A stretch of DNA of 64,000 nt from assembly GCF_959020145.1 (NCBI RefSeq), contig NZ_CAUEQY010000004.1, positions 43,738 to 107,737 of the forward strand. Direction: 5' to 3'. This stretch comes from an uncultured Bifidobacterium sp. Its GTDB lineage: Bacteria; Actinomycetota; Actinomycetes; Actinomycetales; Bifidobacteriaceae. The notes beneath the pieces are model-generated. The model saw nothing but the letters and a program-made list of their open reading frames with translations. It searched no databases and was not told where the DNA came from. Of this stretch, positions 1 through 9,731 are shown piece after piece. Both the position numbers and the translations under genes were made by a program. The number at the start of each line of letters is the position of its first letter. Position 1 is the stretch's first letter.

Positions 1-815
1 ATGCCGTGGAAGTCGTGCAGCATGGAGCTGACTGGCAGGATGCGGTTGGAGTCGCGCATGACGGCTTCGATGATGTCCACGCCGGACATGCCGATGGCGT
101 AGTTGGTAGCGCCCTTGCCGTTGATGATCTTGTAGGCGGCGTTCTTGACTTCCTGGTGGATCTGCTCACGCACTTCGGCGTCCAGCGGATCGTGGCCCGG
201 CAGCGGGGTCCAGTCGCACATCGGGACGCCGCCGATGGTGGCGGAGGCCCACAGCGGGACTTCGGAATCACCGTGTTCGCCGGCGATGTAGGCGTGCACG
301 TTCTTGACGTTGACGCCGGTCTGCTGCGCGATCAGGAAGCGCAGACGGGCGGAGTCGAGGTTGGTGCCGGAGCCGAAGACCTGGTTGGCCGGCAGGCCGG
401 AGATCTTCTGGGCCACGTGGGTGGCGATGTCGACCGGGTTGGTGATGAGCATGTAGATGGCGTTCGGAGCGACCTTCACGAGGCCCGGAATGATGGCCTT
501 GAGGATGTTGATGGTGGCACCGACCAGCTCGAGGCGGGACTGGCCCGGCTTCTGGCGCGGGCCTGCGGTGATGACGATCATGTCGGCGTCACGGCAGATC
601 TCCGGATCGTCGGAGCCATCGATGGTCACGGTCGGATAGAAGCTGGAGCCGTGCTGCATGTCGAGCACTTCGGCCTCGACGCGTTCCTTGGCGATGTCTT
701 CGAGCACGATCTCACGTGCGACGCCACGCTGAGCAGCAGCGAAAGCGAGAGTGGAGCCGACTGCGCCGGCACCGATGATAGCGAGCTTTGTGGGCTTGAT
801 TGGTGAATCCACCAT
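1..815 (-). CDS. ldh: L-lactate dehydrogenase (3' end beyond window)
   Basis: Reduces pyruvate to L-lactate with NADH in the cytoplasm, the lactate-forming step of the bifid shunt. The visible 271 codons start with a Rossmann motif (GAGAVGST near residue 15) and continue with ITAGPRQKPGQSR (substrate loop) and the active-site histidine in GEHGDSEVP. The order and wording match bifidobacterial L-LDH closely. Start chosen at the ATG preceded by AGAGAGG eight bases upstream. The C-terminal part (roughly 45-50 residues by family length) lies left of the window. A LacI-type palindrome sits about 150 bp upstream, which suggests sugar-responsive control. Confidence 0.95.
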   Translation of the reverse strand, partial: MVDSPIKPTKLAIIGAGAVGSTLAFAAAQRGVAREIVLEDIAKERVEAEVLDMQHGSSFYPTVTIDGSDDPEICRDADMIVITAGPRQKPGQSRLELVGATINILKAIIPGLVKVAPNAIYMLITNPVDIATHVAQKISGLPANQVFGSGTNLDSARLRFLIAQQTGVNVKNVHAYIAGEHGDSEVPLWASATIGGVPMCDWTPLPGHDPLDAEVREQIHQEVKNAAYKIINGKGATNYAIGMSGVDIIEAVMRDSNRILPVSSMLHDFHG

Positions 816-967
816 GTGCTTTACCTCTCTTTGAGCAAGAAGAACGTCCCGCGTTGTGGCAGGGTATTTTCTTTCGATTTCAACCCTACTTTATCCATAC
901 AGCATGACGTTTCGCCGTGAATCCGCATGATTTGCAACCACTGAAAAGTGATTTTCGTCACAGCTTT

Positions 968-981
968 TGTGAGCGCTCACA
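968..981. promoter_or_regulatory. LacI-family-type operator upstream of ldh
   Basis: TGTGAGCGCTCACA is a perfect 14-bp palindrome of the LacI/GalR type. It lies in the 261-bp gap between hflX (which ends leftward at 1077) and ldh, so ldh is the only gene it can control directly. Reconstructed bifidobacterial carbohydrate regulons include a LacI-family regulator (AraQ) acting on central metabolism, ldh included; assigning this site to AraQ is an inference. Confidence 0.6.
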
Positions 982-1076
982 TACACTGCGCCCGTTGAAA
1001 TGCAGCTGTTGCAATCCGTTGCAGCGTTTGCACGGCCGCTCCGGTAAACGTCATCGGGAACGGCTTGCGCGGAAGC

Positions 1077-2567
1077 TCAGTCGATGGCCTGCTCCACGAT
1101 CTGCGCGGCCAGCTGGTCGTCGACCTCCGCTTCGAGCATCATGCCGTCGTCGCGGTATTCGACGTTGATCACCTTGCCGTATTCGCGCACGCGGGACATG
1201 AGCGAGCCGGCTGTGTACGGCAGCAGCGCCTCGACGTGCACGTTCGGCGTGGGCAGCATCGATTCCACGTGCTCGCGCAGTGCGTCGACGCCCTCCCCTG
1301 AAAACGCGGAGACGATGTGCGCTTCCGGCATCAGCGCCTCGATACGTTCGCGTGCGGCCTCGTCCATACGGTCGGCTTTGTTGAACGCCACGATCGTGGG
1401 GATCGTCTCGACGCCGTCGATGTCGGACAGCACGTCGTTGACGGCGTCGATCTGGGAGAACGGGTCGGGATGCGAGCCGTCGACCACGTGCACGATCAGG
1501 TCGGCGTCGGCGACTTCCTCCAACGTGGATTTGAACGCTTCGATGAGCTGCGTTGGCAGGCGGCGCACGAAACCGACGGTGTCCACATACGCGTACAGTC
1601 GCCCGTCCTTGGCTTTCGCACGGCGTACGGCGGTATCCAAAGTGGCGAACAGCGCATTCTCCACCAGTTCCGCGGAACCGGTCAGCCGGTTGGTCAACGA
1701 CGATTTGCCGGCGTTCGTATAGCCGACCACGGCGACGGTCGGCAGGCCGAAGCGACGGCGCGCGCCACGTTTGACGTCACGCGCGGGCGCCATCTGTGCG
1801 ATCTGCCGGCGTAGTTTGGCGATTCTGCTGCGGATCACGCGACGGTCCATTTCGATTTTCGTCTCACCCGGACCACGCGAGCCGATGCCCGCGTCGCCTG
1901 CCGCGCGGCCGCCCGCCTGACGCGACAGCGACCCGCCCCAGCCGCGCAGTCGCGGCAGCATGTATTCGAGCTGTGCCAGCTCCACCTGCGCCTTGCCTTC
2001 GCGCGAAGTCGCATGCTGTGCGAAGATGTCGAGGATGACGGCGGTGCGGTCGACCACCTTCACTTTGGTGGCGTCTTCCAATGCGCGTCGTTGGCTCGGC
2101 GGCAGATCATCGTCGACGACGATGGTGTCCGCCTCGTCCTGCGCCACGATGCCGGCCAGTTCACGCGCCTTGCCGGAACCCACGTATGTGGCCGCGTCCG
2201 GCTTGATGCGGTGCTGCAGCAGGCCGTCGCACACCACGGCGCCCGCGGTTTCGGCGAGCGCGGCGAGTTCTCGGAGCGATTCCTCGGCCGCGGCCTGCGT
2301 GGTCTCGCGGCTGGACCATACGCCTACGAGCACGACGCGTTCGAGCCTGACTTTACGGTATTCGACTTCGGTGACGTCCTGGATCTCGCCCAGACCCGCC
2401 ACATGCTTCAATGCGTTGCGGGATTCGCGTTCCTGCCACTGTTCGTCGTGGGTTTCGCGAAGGTGTTCCCCGCCGTCGGTATCAAGCAGCACGTCGGATT
2501 GGTCGGCGAGCACTCCCCCGACGTCGCCTGCGGTCATGCTCTGCTCGATATCGTTCTCTTGGCTCAA
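1077..2567 (-). CDS. hflX: GTPase HflX, ribosome-associated
   Basis: A translation-factor-class GTPase that binds the 50S subunit and, in studied bacteria, splits stalled or hibernating ribosomes. The HflX N-terminal domain has the family stretch GSGKARELAGIV and a glycine-rich linker (RGPGETKIEMDRR). The G domain follows with G1 GYTNAGKSS, G3 DTVGF and G4 NKAD. About 496 residues, a normal length for actinobacterial HflX. The GTG at 2573 overlaps the GAGAGG ribosome site, so the TTG at 2567, five bases after it, is the more likely start. Divergent from the methyltransferase gene. Confidence 0.93.
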   Translation of the reverse strand: MSQENDIEQSMTAGDVGGVLADQSDVLLDTDGGEHLRETHDEQWQERESRNALKHVAGLGEIQDVTEVEYRKVRLERVVLVGVWSSRETTQAAAEESLRELAALAETAGAVVCDGLLQHRIKPDAATYVGSGKARELAGIVAQDEADTIVVDDDLPPSQRRALEDATKVKVVDRTAVILDIFAQHATSREGKAQVELAQLEYMLPRLRGWGGSLSRQAGGRAAGDAGIGSRGPGETKIEMDRRVIRSRIAKLRRQIAQMAPARDVKRGARRRFGLPTVAVVGYTNAGKSSLTNRLTGSAELVENALFATLDTAVRRAKAKDGRLYAYVDTVGFVRRLPTQLIEAFKSTLEEVADADLIVHVVDGSHPDPFSQIDAVNDVLSDIDGVETIPTIVAFNKADRMDEAARERIEALMPEAHIVSAFSGEGVDALREHVESMLPTPNVHVEALLPYTAGSLMSRVREYGKVINVEYRDDGMMLEAEVDDQLAAQIVEQAID

Positions 2568-2699
2568 TGGCACCTCTCACGGTTGAACTATGGTGTCTTT
2601 ATTATCATCATTGTCTAGAGACATGGGCATCACCGTTTTCGCCACGTGGACGCGATTACCGCGCGGATGCCGGAGGACGAACGTTTGCAAGGAGAGAGC

Positions 2700-3311
2700 A
2701 TGGCACAGGCCGAGCAGTATTTCGCGGCGGAACCGCAGTCGAAGGACGTGCGCAGGAAGCTGCATGTCACGTTGCGTGGCAATGAGGCGGATGTGGAAGT
2801 GTCGAACGGCGTGTTTTCCGGCAATCGTGTGGATTTGGGCACGTCGGTGCTGCTTCGCCAGGCGCCGGAACCGCCGGAGGAGGGCACGTTCCTTGATCTG
2901 GGCTGCGGTTGGGGTCCGATCGCGCTGACGTTGGGTTTCGAATCGCCCAAGGCCGATATCTGGGCGTTGGATGTGAACGAACGCGCGCTTGAGCTCACGC
3001 GCCGCAACGCCGAGTTGAACGGCATGGGCAATATCCATGCCGTCACCGCCGAGCAGGTTCCGGCCGTTCTCATGTTCGATCTGATCTGGTCGAATCCGCC
3101 GATCCGCGTCGGCAAGGAGGCTCTGCACGAGCTGCTGATGACGTGGCTGCCGCGGCTTAACGCGGGCGGTGCCGCCTATCTGGTGGTGCAGAGGAATCTG
3201 GGTTCCGATTCGCTGATTCCGTGGCTCGCCACGCAGTTGGGCGACGGGTTTGAAGTGGGCAAGTACGCGAGTTCGAAGGGCTTCCGCGTCATCGAGGTTG
3301 TGAAGGCATGA
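2700..3311 (+). CDS. RsmC/RlmG-like class I SAM-dependent methyltransferase
   Basis: Predicted rRNA N2-guanine methyltransferase. Shows the SAM-binding motif DLGCGWGPIA (near residue 64) and the catalytic NPPIR motif (near residue 125) that marks RsmC/RlmG-type enzymes acting on exocyclic amino groups of guanine. At about 203 residues it is a single-domain version, without the N-terminal duplicated domain of E. coli RsmC. An in-frame ATG at 2646 exists, but the ATG at 2700 has AAGGAGAG at ideal spacing. Its stop overlaps the hrpA start (ATGA), so the two genes are translationally coupled. Substrate position cannot be told from sequence. Confidence 0.85.
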   Translation: MAQAEQYFAAEPQSKDVRRKLHVTLRGNEADVEVSNGVFSGNRVDLGTSVLLRQAPEPPEEGTFLDLGCGWGPIALTLGFESPKADIWALDVNERALELTRRNAELNGMGNIHAVTAEQVPAVLMFDLIWSNPPIRVGKEALHELLMTWLPRLNAGGAAYLVVQRNLGSDSLIPWLATQLGDGFEVGKYASSKGFRVIEVVKA

Positions 3312-6300
3312 AATTCGAATATCCTTCCGAACTGCCGGTTTCCGCGGCTCGCAGCGACATCGCCGAAGCCGTCAGGTCAAGCCAGGTGGTGATCGTCTCC
3401 GGCCAGACGGGCTCCGGCAAAACCACGCAGCTGCCGAAGATTCTGCTGGAACTGGGCCGTGGATCGCACGGCAGGCAGATCGTGCACACGCAGCCGCGCA
3501 GGCTTGCCGCACGTACCGTCGCCGAACGAATCGCCAGCGAAATGGGCGTGACGTTGGGTGAGGAAGTCGGCTATCAGGTGCGGTTCACGGACGAAAGCTC
3601 GCCGAAGACGCGCCTGCGCGTGGTGACGGACGGTATTCTGCTGGCACAGATCCAACGCGATCCGAAGCTCATGCAGTACGACACGATCATCATCGACGAG
3701 GCGCATGAGCGCAGTCTGAACATCGATTTCCTGCTCGGCTATCTGACGGCGCTGCTGCCCAAGCGGCGCGACCTGAAGCTCGTCATCACGTCCGCGACAA
3801 TCGATTCGGTGAAGTTCCAGGAGCATTTCGAACACGCGCTGCACACGAAGGTGCCGGTCATCGAAGTGTCGGGACGCACGTATCCGGTGCAGATCGTGTA
3901 TGAGCCGTTGGGCACCGCGCCGGCGCTGATGCGTTCCGTGCCGGGTTTCGAAACGGGCGCGATGCCCGGCGACGCGGATTACGAGGCGCTGTCGGCCGCG
4001 CCGGATGGCAGGGACGGCCGCGATTCGCGCGACACGAACGTGGACATGCCCACCGCGGTGGCGCGCGCCTGCGCCGAATTGGTGATCCATTCCACGCACG
4101 ACCGTGGTCCGCGCGACATTCTCGTGTTCGCTTCCGGCGAGCGCGACATCCACGATTTCGAGAACGCGCTGCGCCGCCATTACGGTCCGCGCGCGGCGGA
4201 TATGCGCAGGCCGGATGCGATCGAGATCGTGCCGTTGTTCGCACGGTTGTCTTCGAAGGAACAGCATAAGGTGTTCGAACCGCATACGCATCAGCGTATT
4301 GTGATCGCCACGAATGTCGCCGAAACGTCGCTGACGGTGCCGGGCATCCGATATGTGGTCGATCCGGGCACGGCGCGTATCTCCCGCTATTCGAAGACGG
4401 CGAAGGTGCAGCGTCTGCCTATCGAGCCGATCAGCCAGGCGAGCGCGAACCAGCGTTCGGGCCGTTGCGGCCGTATCGCCGACGGCATTGCGATCCGCTT
4501 GTATTCGCGTGAGGATTTCGAGACGCGTCCCGAATTCACGGAGCCGGAGATTCTGCGCACGTCCCTGGGCGCGGTCGTGCTGCACATGCTGTCGGTGGGT
4601 GTGGCGCGTACGGCGAAGGATGTGACGGATTTCGGTTTCATCGATCCGCCGGATATGAAGGCCGTGTCGGATGGTTTCAACGAGCTGACCGAGCTGAAGG
4701 CCGTGGCGCGCAAACATGGCGAGGTGGTGTTGACGCATACCGGCCGTCTGCTGGCACGTATTCCGATCGACGTGCGTTTGGGCCGTATGGTCATCGAAGC
4801 CGCGAAGTCGACCACGCCGAACACTCTGGCGGCGGTGCTGGTAGTAGTCGCGTTCCTGAGCCTGCAGGATCCGCGCGAACGTCCCGACGAGAACCGTGAG
4901 GAGGCGGATCGGATCCACAACCGGTATGCGGACCCGACCAGTGATTTCCTGACCGCGTTGAACCTGTGGGACCGCGTGTTCCAAGCGGATGGCGAGCCGA
5001 GCAATTCCGCGCTGCGCCGCATCTGCAAGACCGAGTACTTGAGTTGGCTGCGCATGCGCCAATGGAAGGATTTGGTCGCCCAGCTGCGCGAAATGTGCCA
5101 GGAGTTCAAATTCAAGCTTGGCGAGCCGATTCCCGTGTCCCGTCCACCGTTGGAGATCCGCCAGCTGCCGCTTAACCAGCAGGCAGCGCATTCGCTGTGC
5201 TGCTCATGGGACGCGCAGGGCATCCACACGTCCATGCTTTCCGGCCTGCTGTCCATGATGGGCATGCAGGTCACGCGCGAGCCGAAGGCATCCGATTTCG
5301 CTGGTTTGAAGGGTGCGGCACGCGCTCGTGCGATGAAACGCGCGCAGAAGATGGCGAAGAACGACTATCAGGGCGCGCGCGGCACGCATTTCGCCCTGTT
5401 CCCCGCCTCCGCCGTAGCCAAATCGACACCGCAATGGGTGATGAGCACCGAACTGGTGGAGACAAGCCGACTGTGGGCGCGGTATTCCGCGCAGATTGAT
5501 CCCGCATGGGCGGAGCCGCTCGCCGGAGCACTCACCCGTACCACGTACGCGGATCCGCACTGGTCCGGTTCGCGTGGCTCGGCCGTGGCGAGCGCGAAGG
5601 TGCTGTTGTACGGCCTGCCGATCGTGCAGGACCGCACCGTGCAATGGGGGCGCATCAACCCGCTCGAGGCACGCGACTTCCTCATCCGCCAAGGCCTGGT
5701 GGAAGGCGACATCCAGCAACGGTTCCCCTACGACGATTTCGTCATGCGGAACCGCGACATCCTCGAAGACGCGGCCGACGACGCGAGCCGCACCCGCCAG
5801 GTGGCGCAGACCGTCGGCGACGAGGACCTGTTCGACTTCTACAACGCCATCATCCCCAACACCGTCACCAGCGTGGCCGACCTGGCGAAATGGTGGAAGA
5901 CAAGGCACGACGAACAACCCGACCTGCTGGATTTCGACCCGGACAAGGTGGAACGCCTCGCCGACTCCGATTCGGTGTCCTTGGACGACTATCCCGACCA
6001 TTGGCATACGCTCGGCACCGACGGCTCCCCCATCGACCTAAGGTTGAGCTACATCTACGATCCGCACGACCCGAACGACGGCGTCACCGTGCACGTGCCG
6101 TTGAAGGCGCTGTCGCGGCTGACCCCGGAACAGTTCACATGGAACGTGCCGGGACTGCTGGACGAGCTCATCATCGGCATGATCAAATCATTGCCGAAAA
6201 CCCTGCGCGTACAGTTCGTACCCGCCCCGGACACGGCACGCAGGATCCGCGCCTGGATCGACGAACGCTACCCCGACCTTCCCGGCTCCGGAAGCCAGCA

Positions 6301-7417
6301 AAAACCAAACCTGGCCCCCGAAAACGAGGATGGCGTCGCCACATGGCCCGACCTGCCACACGCGTTCACCCAAGCGGCCATCAGCATCGTCGGCGCGCAA
6401 ATCCACCCGGAAGTCCTCACCGGAGAACTATGGAACAAGCTCGCACCATACCTGCGCATGACCTTCGCCGTGGAACAGCAGCTGCCGCCCAACCGCAAGA
6501 ACCAGCACGGCAGACGGCACGCGCGAGGCCCCGTCAAAACACTCGGCACCGGCAAATCACTCGTCGAACTGCAACGCAGATTCGCCGAACAAGCCAAAGC
6601 CTCCGCACGCCACATGGTCGAAAAACAAGCCCGAAACGCAGGAGACCAAGGCAAGTTCGTCGAACAAGCCAACCTGCTCAACAAAGCGGGAGCGACCACC
6701 GAAGCACGCGCCACCATGCTCTGGCAAGGCGCGCTCGACACGCTGCGCCTGCCCGGTGAACGCATCTCCTCACGCTGGCTCGGCACGGAAGCGCTCATGC
6801 TCGCCTCTGCCCCCTACAAGTCCACGAAGGAGCTCACCGAAGACCTGCAGCTGGCAGCCGTCAAACGGCTCCTGCCCAACATCGACCAGCTGCCCGACGA
6901 CGAAGCGCTCGCCGACGCAGTGCTCGATGTGCGCGAAGTGTACGAGGACACCGTGTACGCGGTGGCGCATGACGTGATCGCCATACTGAAACGGTATGCG
7001 GAAGTCGACAAAGCCGTGTCCGGCAAAGCGGACCTGCCACTGCTGAGCGTGCTGCAGTCGATCCGCGAACACATCGCCACACTCGTATACCCCGGTTTCA
7101 TCGGCAAGACGCCGCCAGAGGCATTGCCGTCCATCGAACGATACCTGCACGCCGACCTGCTGCGCCTCACCAAGGCGAAAAACGACAAGAACCGCGACGT
7201 GCGATGGGCTTGGGAAGCCAACGAAGCCAAACAACTTGCCGACAAGGCCGTGGCGAAAGCACAACGTGAACCAGCCGGCCCACGCCACGAAACACTGATG
7301 AAGCAGGCGGAAACCGTACGTTGGATGCTGGAGGAATTCTACGTGTCCCTGTGGGCACAGGAACTCGGCACGCCGAAACCGATCAGCCTGCAACGCATCA
7401 AAAAGGCGATCGCCTAG
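3308..7417 (+). CDS. hrpA: ATP-dependent RNA helicase HrpA (DEAH box)
   Basis: A 1369-residue DEAH-box helicase of the HrpA type, cytoplasmic, implicated in mRNA processing and rescue of stalled ribosomes. Walker A is GQTGSGKTTQ (near residue 34), motif II DEAH in IIDEAHERS (near 126), motif III SAT, motif VI RSGRCGRI (near 384). Helicase-associated and OB-fold segments follow, then the long C-terminal DUF3418-type region typical of HrpA. Length matches the family (about 1300). The ATG overlaps the methyltransferase stop. An insertion with GRDGRDSRD sits between helicase motifs III and IV. Confidence 0.95.
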   Translation: MKFEYPSELPVSAARSDIAEAVRSSQVVIVSGQTGSGKTTQLPKILLELGRGSHGRQIVHTQPRRLAARTVAERIASEMGVTLGEEVGYQVRFTDESSPKTRLRVVTDGILLAQIQRDPKLMQYDTIIIDEAHERSLNIDFLLGYLTALLPKRRDLKLVITSATIDSVKFQEHFEHALHTKVPVIEVSGRTYPVQIVYEPLGTAPALMRSVPGFETGAMPGDADYEALSAAPDGRDGRDSRDTNVDMPTAVARACAELVIHSTHDRGPRDILVFASGERDIHDFENALRRHYGPRAADMRRPDAIEIVPLFARLSSKEQHKVFEPHTHQRIVIATNVAETSLTVPGIRYVVDPGTARISRYSKTAKVQRLPIEPISQASANQRSGRCGRIADGIAIRLYSREDFETRPEFTEPEILRTSLGAVVLHMLSVGVARTAKDVTDFGFIDPPDMKAVSDGFNELTELKAVARKHGEVVLTHTGRLLARIPIDVRLGRMVIEAAKSTTPNTLAAVLVVVAFLSLQDPRERPDENREEADRIHNRYADPTSDFLTALNLWDRVFQADGEPSNSALRRICKTEYLSWLRMRQWKDLVAQLREMCQEFKFKLGEPIPVSRPPLEIRQLPLNQQAAHSLCCSWDAQGIHTSMLSGLLSMMGMQVTREPKASDFAGLKGAARARAMKRAQKMAKNDYQGARGTHFALFPASAVAKSTPQWVMSTELVETSRLWARYSAQIDPAWAEPLAGALTRTTYADPHWSGSRGSAVASAKVLLYGLPIVQDRTVQWGRINPLEARDFLIRQGLVEGDIQQRFPYDDFVMRNRDILEDAADDASRTRQVAQTVGDEDLFDFYNAIIPNTVTSVADLAKWWKTRHDEQPDLLDFDPDKVERLADSDSVSLDDYPDHWHTLGTDGSPIDLRLSYIYDPHDPNDGVTVHVPLKALSRLTPEQFTWNVPGLLDELIIGMIKSLPKTLRVQFVPAPDTARRIRAWIDERYPDLPGSGSQQKPNLAPENEDGVATWPDLPHAFTQAAISIVGAQIHPEVLTGELWNKLAPYLRMTFAVEQQLPPNRKNQHGRRHARGPVKTLGTGKSLVELQRRFAEQAKASARHMVEKQARNAGDQGKFVEQANLLNKAGATTEARATMLWQGALDTLRLPGERISSRWLGTEALMLASAPYKSTKELTEDLQLAAVKRLLPNIDQLPDDEALADAVLDVREVYEDTVYAVAHDVIAILKRYAEVDKAVSGKADLPLLSVLQSIREHIATLVYPGFIGKTPPEALPSIERYLHADLLRLTKAKNDKNRDVRWAWEANEAKQLADKAVAKAQREPAGPRHETLMKQAETVRWMLEEFYVSLWAQELGTPKPISLQRIKKAIA

Positions 7418-7462
7418 CCACCAGCCAAAACCCCAACGGATTGTTCCGTTTCTTCAAACCCG

Positions 7463-8539
7463 TCAACGCTTCTTGAAGAAACGGAACAACTGCGATTCAC
7501 GAATCAACAACCCCACCAATAGACTCGCCACCATGACACCGGCGAACACAGCCAACGGCGTGCGCACCGCAGCCGCCAACACCGCCACCCAATCGGACCG
7601 GCTCATCCGCACCGCATACGCCAACAACAACGCACACGAAGCAAACGTAGCCAGCCCGGCCCAAACACCGGTCTCCACACCAATACCCAGCAACTGCGCA
7701 CCCTTCGACTGCCCCGAATGCAACGCACCCGCATACTCCAACCTACGCCGGCGCACACCAAACACACCAACCAACACGCCAATCGCCAACCCCACCCACG
7801 GCATCCACCGCGTCGAACGATTCAGATACGACGCACGCGCGTCATAATGCGCATCAAACCCCTTATTCACCTGCGTCACACCCGCATTCGACGAGCCGGA
7901 ACCCGCCACCAACGTGGCATACAGCAGATTTTCCATCTGTCCATCGGCCGGCCACCGCTTGACCCAACATTCGTTGAACGTCGAGGCGCTCGCCGACACC
8001 GGCACGATGAACGCGTAGGCGAAACGCGTGTCACGCCCATCGTTCGGCCAGTCGAACACACCAGCCACACGTGTGGTGCCTTCGCGTGTCCGCAATGCGC
8101 TGCCCACGGCGAGCCCGAAGTCCTTGGCCACGTCGCGCGGCACCCATACGCCGGACACGTCGGCCTTGGCATTGCCGGCGATCAGCCGGATCATACCAGG
8201 CGTCACGTCATACGATGAGATGTCCTTGCCGGGTGTCGCGAGTGGCACGACCTGTTCGCCGGCACGCATCGCACCAGCCAAGGTTCCCGTCATTCCATCG
8301 CCGGCGTCGGACAACCGGTCGCATGCGGTGCCATCCACCGTTCCACCGACGATGGCGTTGACGTCAACGTACGCGTTGATGCGCTGCACGGCCTGCGATT
8401 CCAAGTCAATCACGGTCATCGCCTCATATCCGCCCAGCAGCGTTCCGGAGAGCAGCACTGCGAGGAACATAGCGAACGCGCGGCTCACGCCCGAACCGAT
8501 GTTGCGCAGCGCTTCGGAAAGCACCGATCCAAGTCTCAT
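7463..8539 (-). CDS. ABC transporter permease, FtsX/MacB-like
   Basis: A 358-residue membrane protein with the MacB/FtsX layout: one N-terminal transmembrane helix (about residues 22-42), a large extracytoplasmic domain (about 45-235), then three helices (about 245-260, 288-308, 325-345) and a basic tail. Last gene of a leftward operon with a lipoprotein, an ATPase and a membrane-anchored extracellular protein. Start has AAGGGAG upstream. This architecture usually does mechanotransmission or peptide export/resistance rather than solute import. The substrate is not visible; the nearby secreted peptide is one candidate. Confidence 0.7.
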   Translation of the reverse strand: MRLGSVLSEALRNIGSGVSRAFAMFLAVLLSGTLLGGYEAMTVIDLESQAVQRINAYVDVNAIVGGTVDGTACDRLSDAGDGMTGTLAGAMRAGEQVVPLATPGKDISSYDVTPGMIRLIAGNAKADVSGVWVPRDVAKDFGLAVGSALRTREGTTRVAGVFDWPNDGRDTRFAYAFIVPVSASASTFNECWVKRWPADGQMENLLYATLVAGSGSSNAGVTQVNKGFDAHYDARASYLNRSTRWMPWVGLAIGVLVGVFGVRRRRLEYAGALHSGQSKGAQLLGIGVETGVWAGLATFASCALLLAYAVRMSRSDWVAVLAAAVRTPLAVFAGVMVASLLVGLLIRESQLFRFFKKR

Positions 8540-8620
8540 ATACGCTCCCTTATTGGCGGTTTCATGCGGTTTTCACACTGTTTGGCGAAGCTCAACGGTT
8601 TCTTGCGATTCATCCGCCGA

Positions 8621-9709
8621 CTATTTGCAAACCAGCCCGTTGAGCCCGCTGCCGATTTCGACGTTGGCGATCGCGGACACGTCGGCATCCTGCGTCTGCA
8701 CCAGACTCACGCCCAGCTCGCTGCCCACAATCGTCACCTTCGCCGGCGTATTAGACGCATTGTGGGATTTTGGTACGATGCAGCCGCTGCTGCCGTCGAT
8801 GCCAAACACCGCTCCCGCCGGCACACGCAGCACCTGTAATGGTTCCTTCAATGCCACGGTGGCATCGAGACCGGCCTTTTTGGTCTGCATGTCCATGGAC
8901 TGGAACGTCTCGCTTGCCGACACATTACGCAGGAATTCGGCGTCGGTGATTTCCGTGCTATCGGCCGGCAATATTCCATTGACGCCATACATGCTTATGG
9001 TGCGATCCTGTCCTACCGCCGCGCCGTTTTTCACGGTGAGTTTCGTCAACGCTCCCGGTATTTTTCCGATTGCCGTACCGCCCGTCACCATGGAACCGGT
9101 GGTGGCCGTCCACTCGTCGACCGCGACTGCGTTTTCAGGAATCCACATGGTGTCGGCAAGCGCAAGCGTGCCGTCGGAGGGGTTGCCGTTGTCGTTCATG
9201 AGTTGCCGCCAGCCGTCGGATGTTGCCCACCAGTAGGTGTCGGAACCGGCCACGCTGTTGTATCCGAGTCGGCTCAGCTCGTTGTTCAGTGCGAGCACGT
9301 CGTCGCCCTTGTCTCCGGTTTTGAGGTCACGGTATAGGGGTGTGGCAGTGTTCAAGGCCACGACCACGCGGTCGTTGACTTTGTATGCGCCTTTGCCGGA
9401 GGCGAGTCCGTCTGCGGACCAGTCGGCGGTGACGGTGCCGTTGGCGTTGCCGAGAAGATTACGTTCGGTGGAGATAGTGGGCACAACCGTCACTTGCTGG
9501 CTGCCGGAGTATTCCTGCACGCTGGCTGGCGCGGTGGTCGTCTCCCCTGCCGAGCCGAGCAATGCCGGCGCGCGATCCGGCAGGAGCAGCGCGCATGCTC
9601 CCACGGACACGCAGATGGCGGTTGCCACGGCGAGCAGGCTCCAAGCCCATGCGAGTCGTCCGCGTCCGGCACCGTTCGTCACGGCTGTGGCGTTATGTTT
9701 CTTTCCCAT
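8621..9709 (-). CDS. Membrane-anchored extracellular protein with peptidoglycan-binding-like domain (ABC transporter partner)
   Basis: About 362 residues. One N-terminal transmembrane helix (residues about 21-43) is followed by an extracellular part. A segment near residue 125, starting GDKGDDVLALNNELSRLGY, resembles the PG_binding_1 fold, and the remainder looks like the beta-rich HlyD/MFP family. It lies between the ATPase and permease genes, where such adaptor proteins occur in MacAB-like systems of Gram-positives. The ATG at 9709 follows GAAAGG and the ATPase stop; longer upstream reading into the ATPase gene is not needed. Likely links the transporter to the cell wall (inference). Confidence 0.6.
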   Translation of the reverse strand: MGKKHNATAVTNGAGRGRLAWAWSLLAVATAICVSVGACALLLPDRAPALLGSAGETTTAPASVQEYSGSQQVTVVPTISTERNLLGNANGTVTADWSADGLASGKGAYKVNDRVVVALNTATPLYRDLKTGDKGDDVLALNNELSRLGYNSVAGSDTYWWATSDGWRQLMNDNGNPSDGTLALADTMWIPENAVAVDEWTATTGSMVTGGTAIGKIPGALTKLTVKNGAAVGQDRTISMYGVNGILPADSTEITDAEFLRNVSASETFQSMDMQTKKAGLDATVALKEPLQVLRVPAGAVFGIDGSSGCIVPKSHNASNTPAKVTIVGSELGVSLVQTQDADVSAIANVEIGSGLNGLVCK

Positions 9710-9731
9710 GAGTCGATGCCTTTCTATTCGT

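Noticed and set aside
3377..5191. Long minus-strand frame of 604 codons
   Set aside because: Fully antisense to hrpA, with His/Arg-rich low-complexity translation typical of a GC-rich shadow frame. No ribosome site or homologous motifs.
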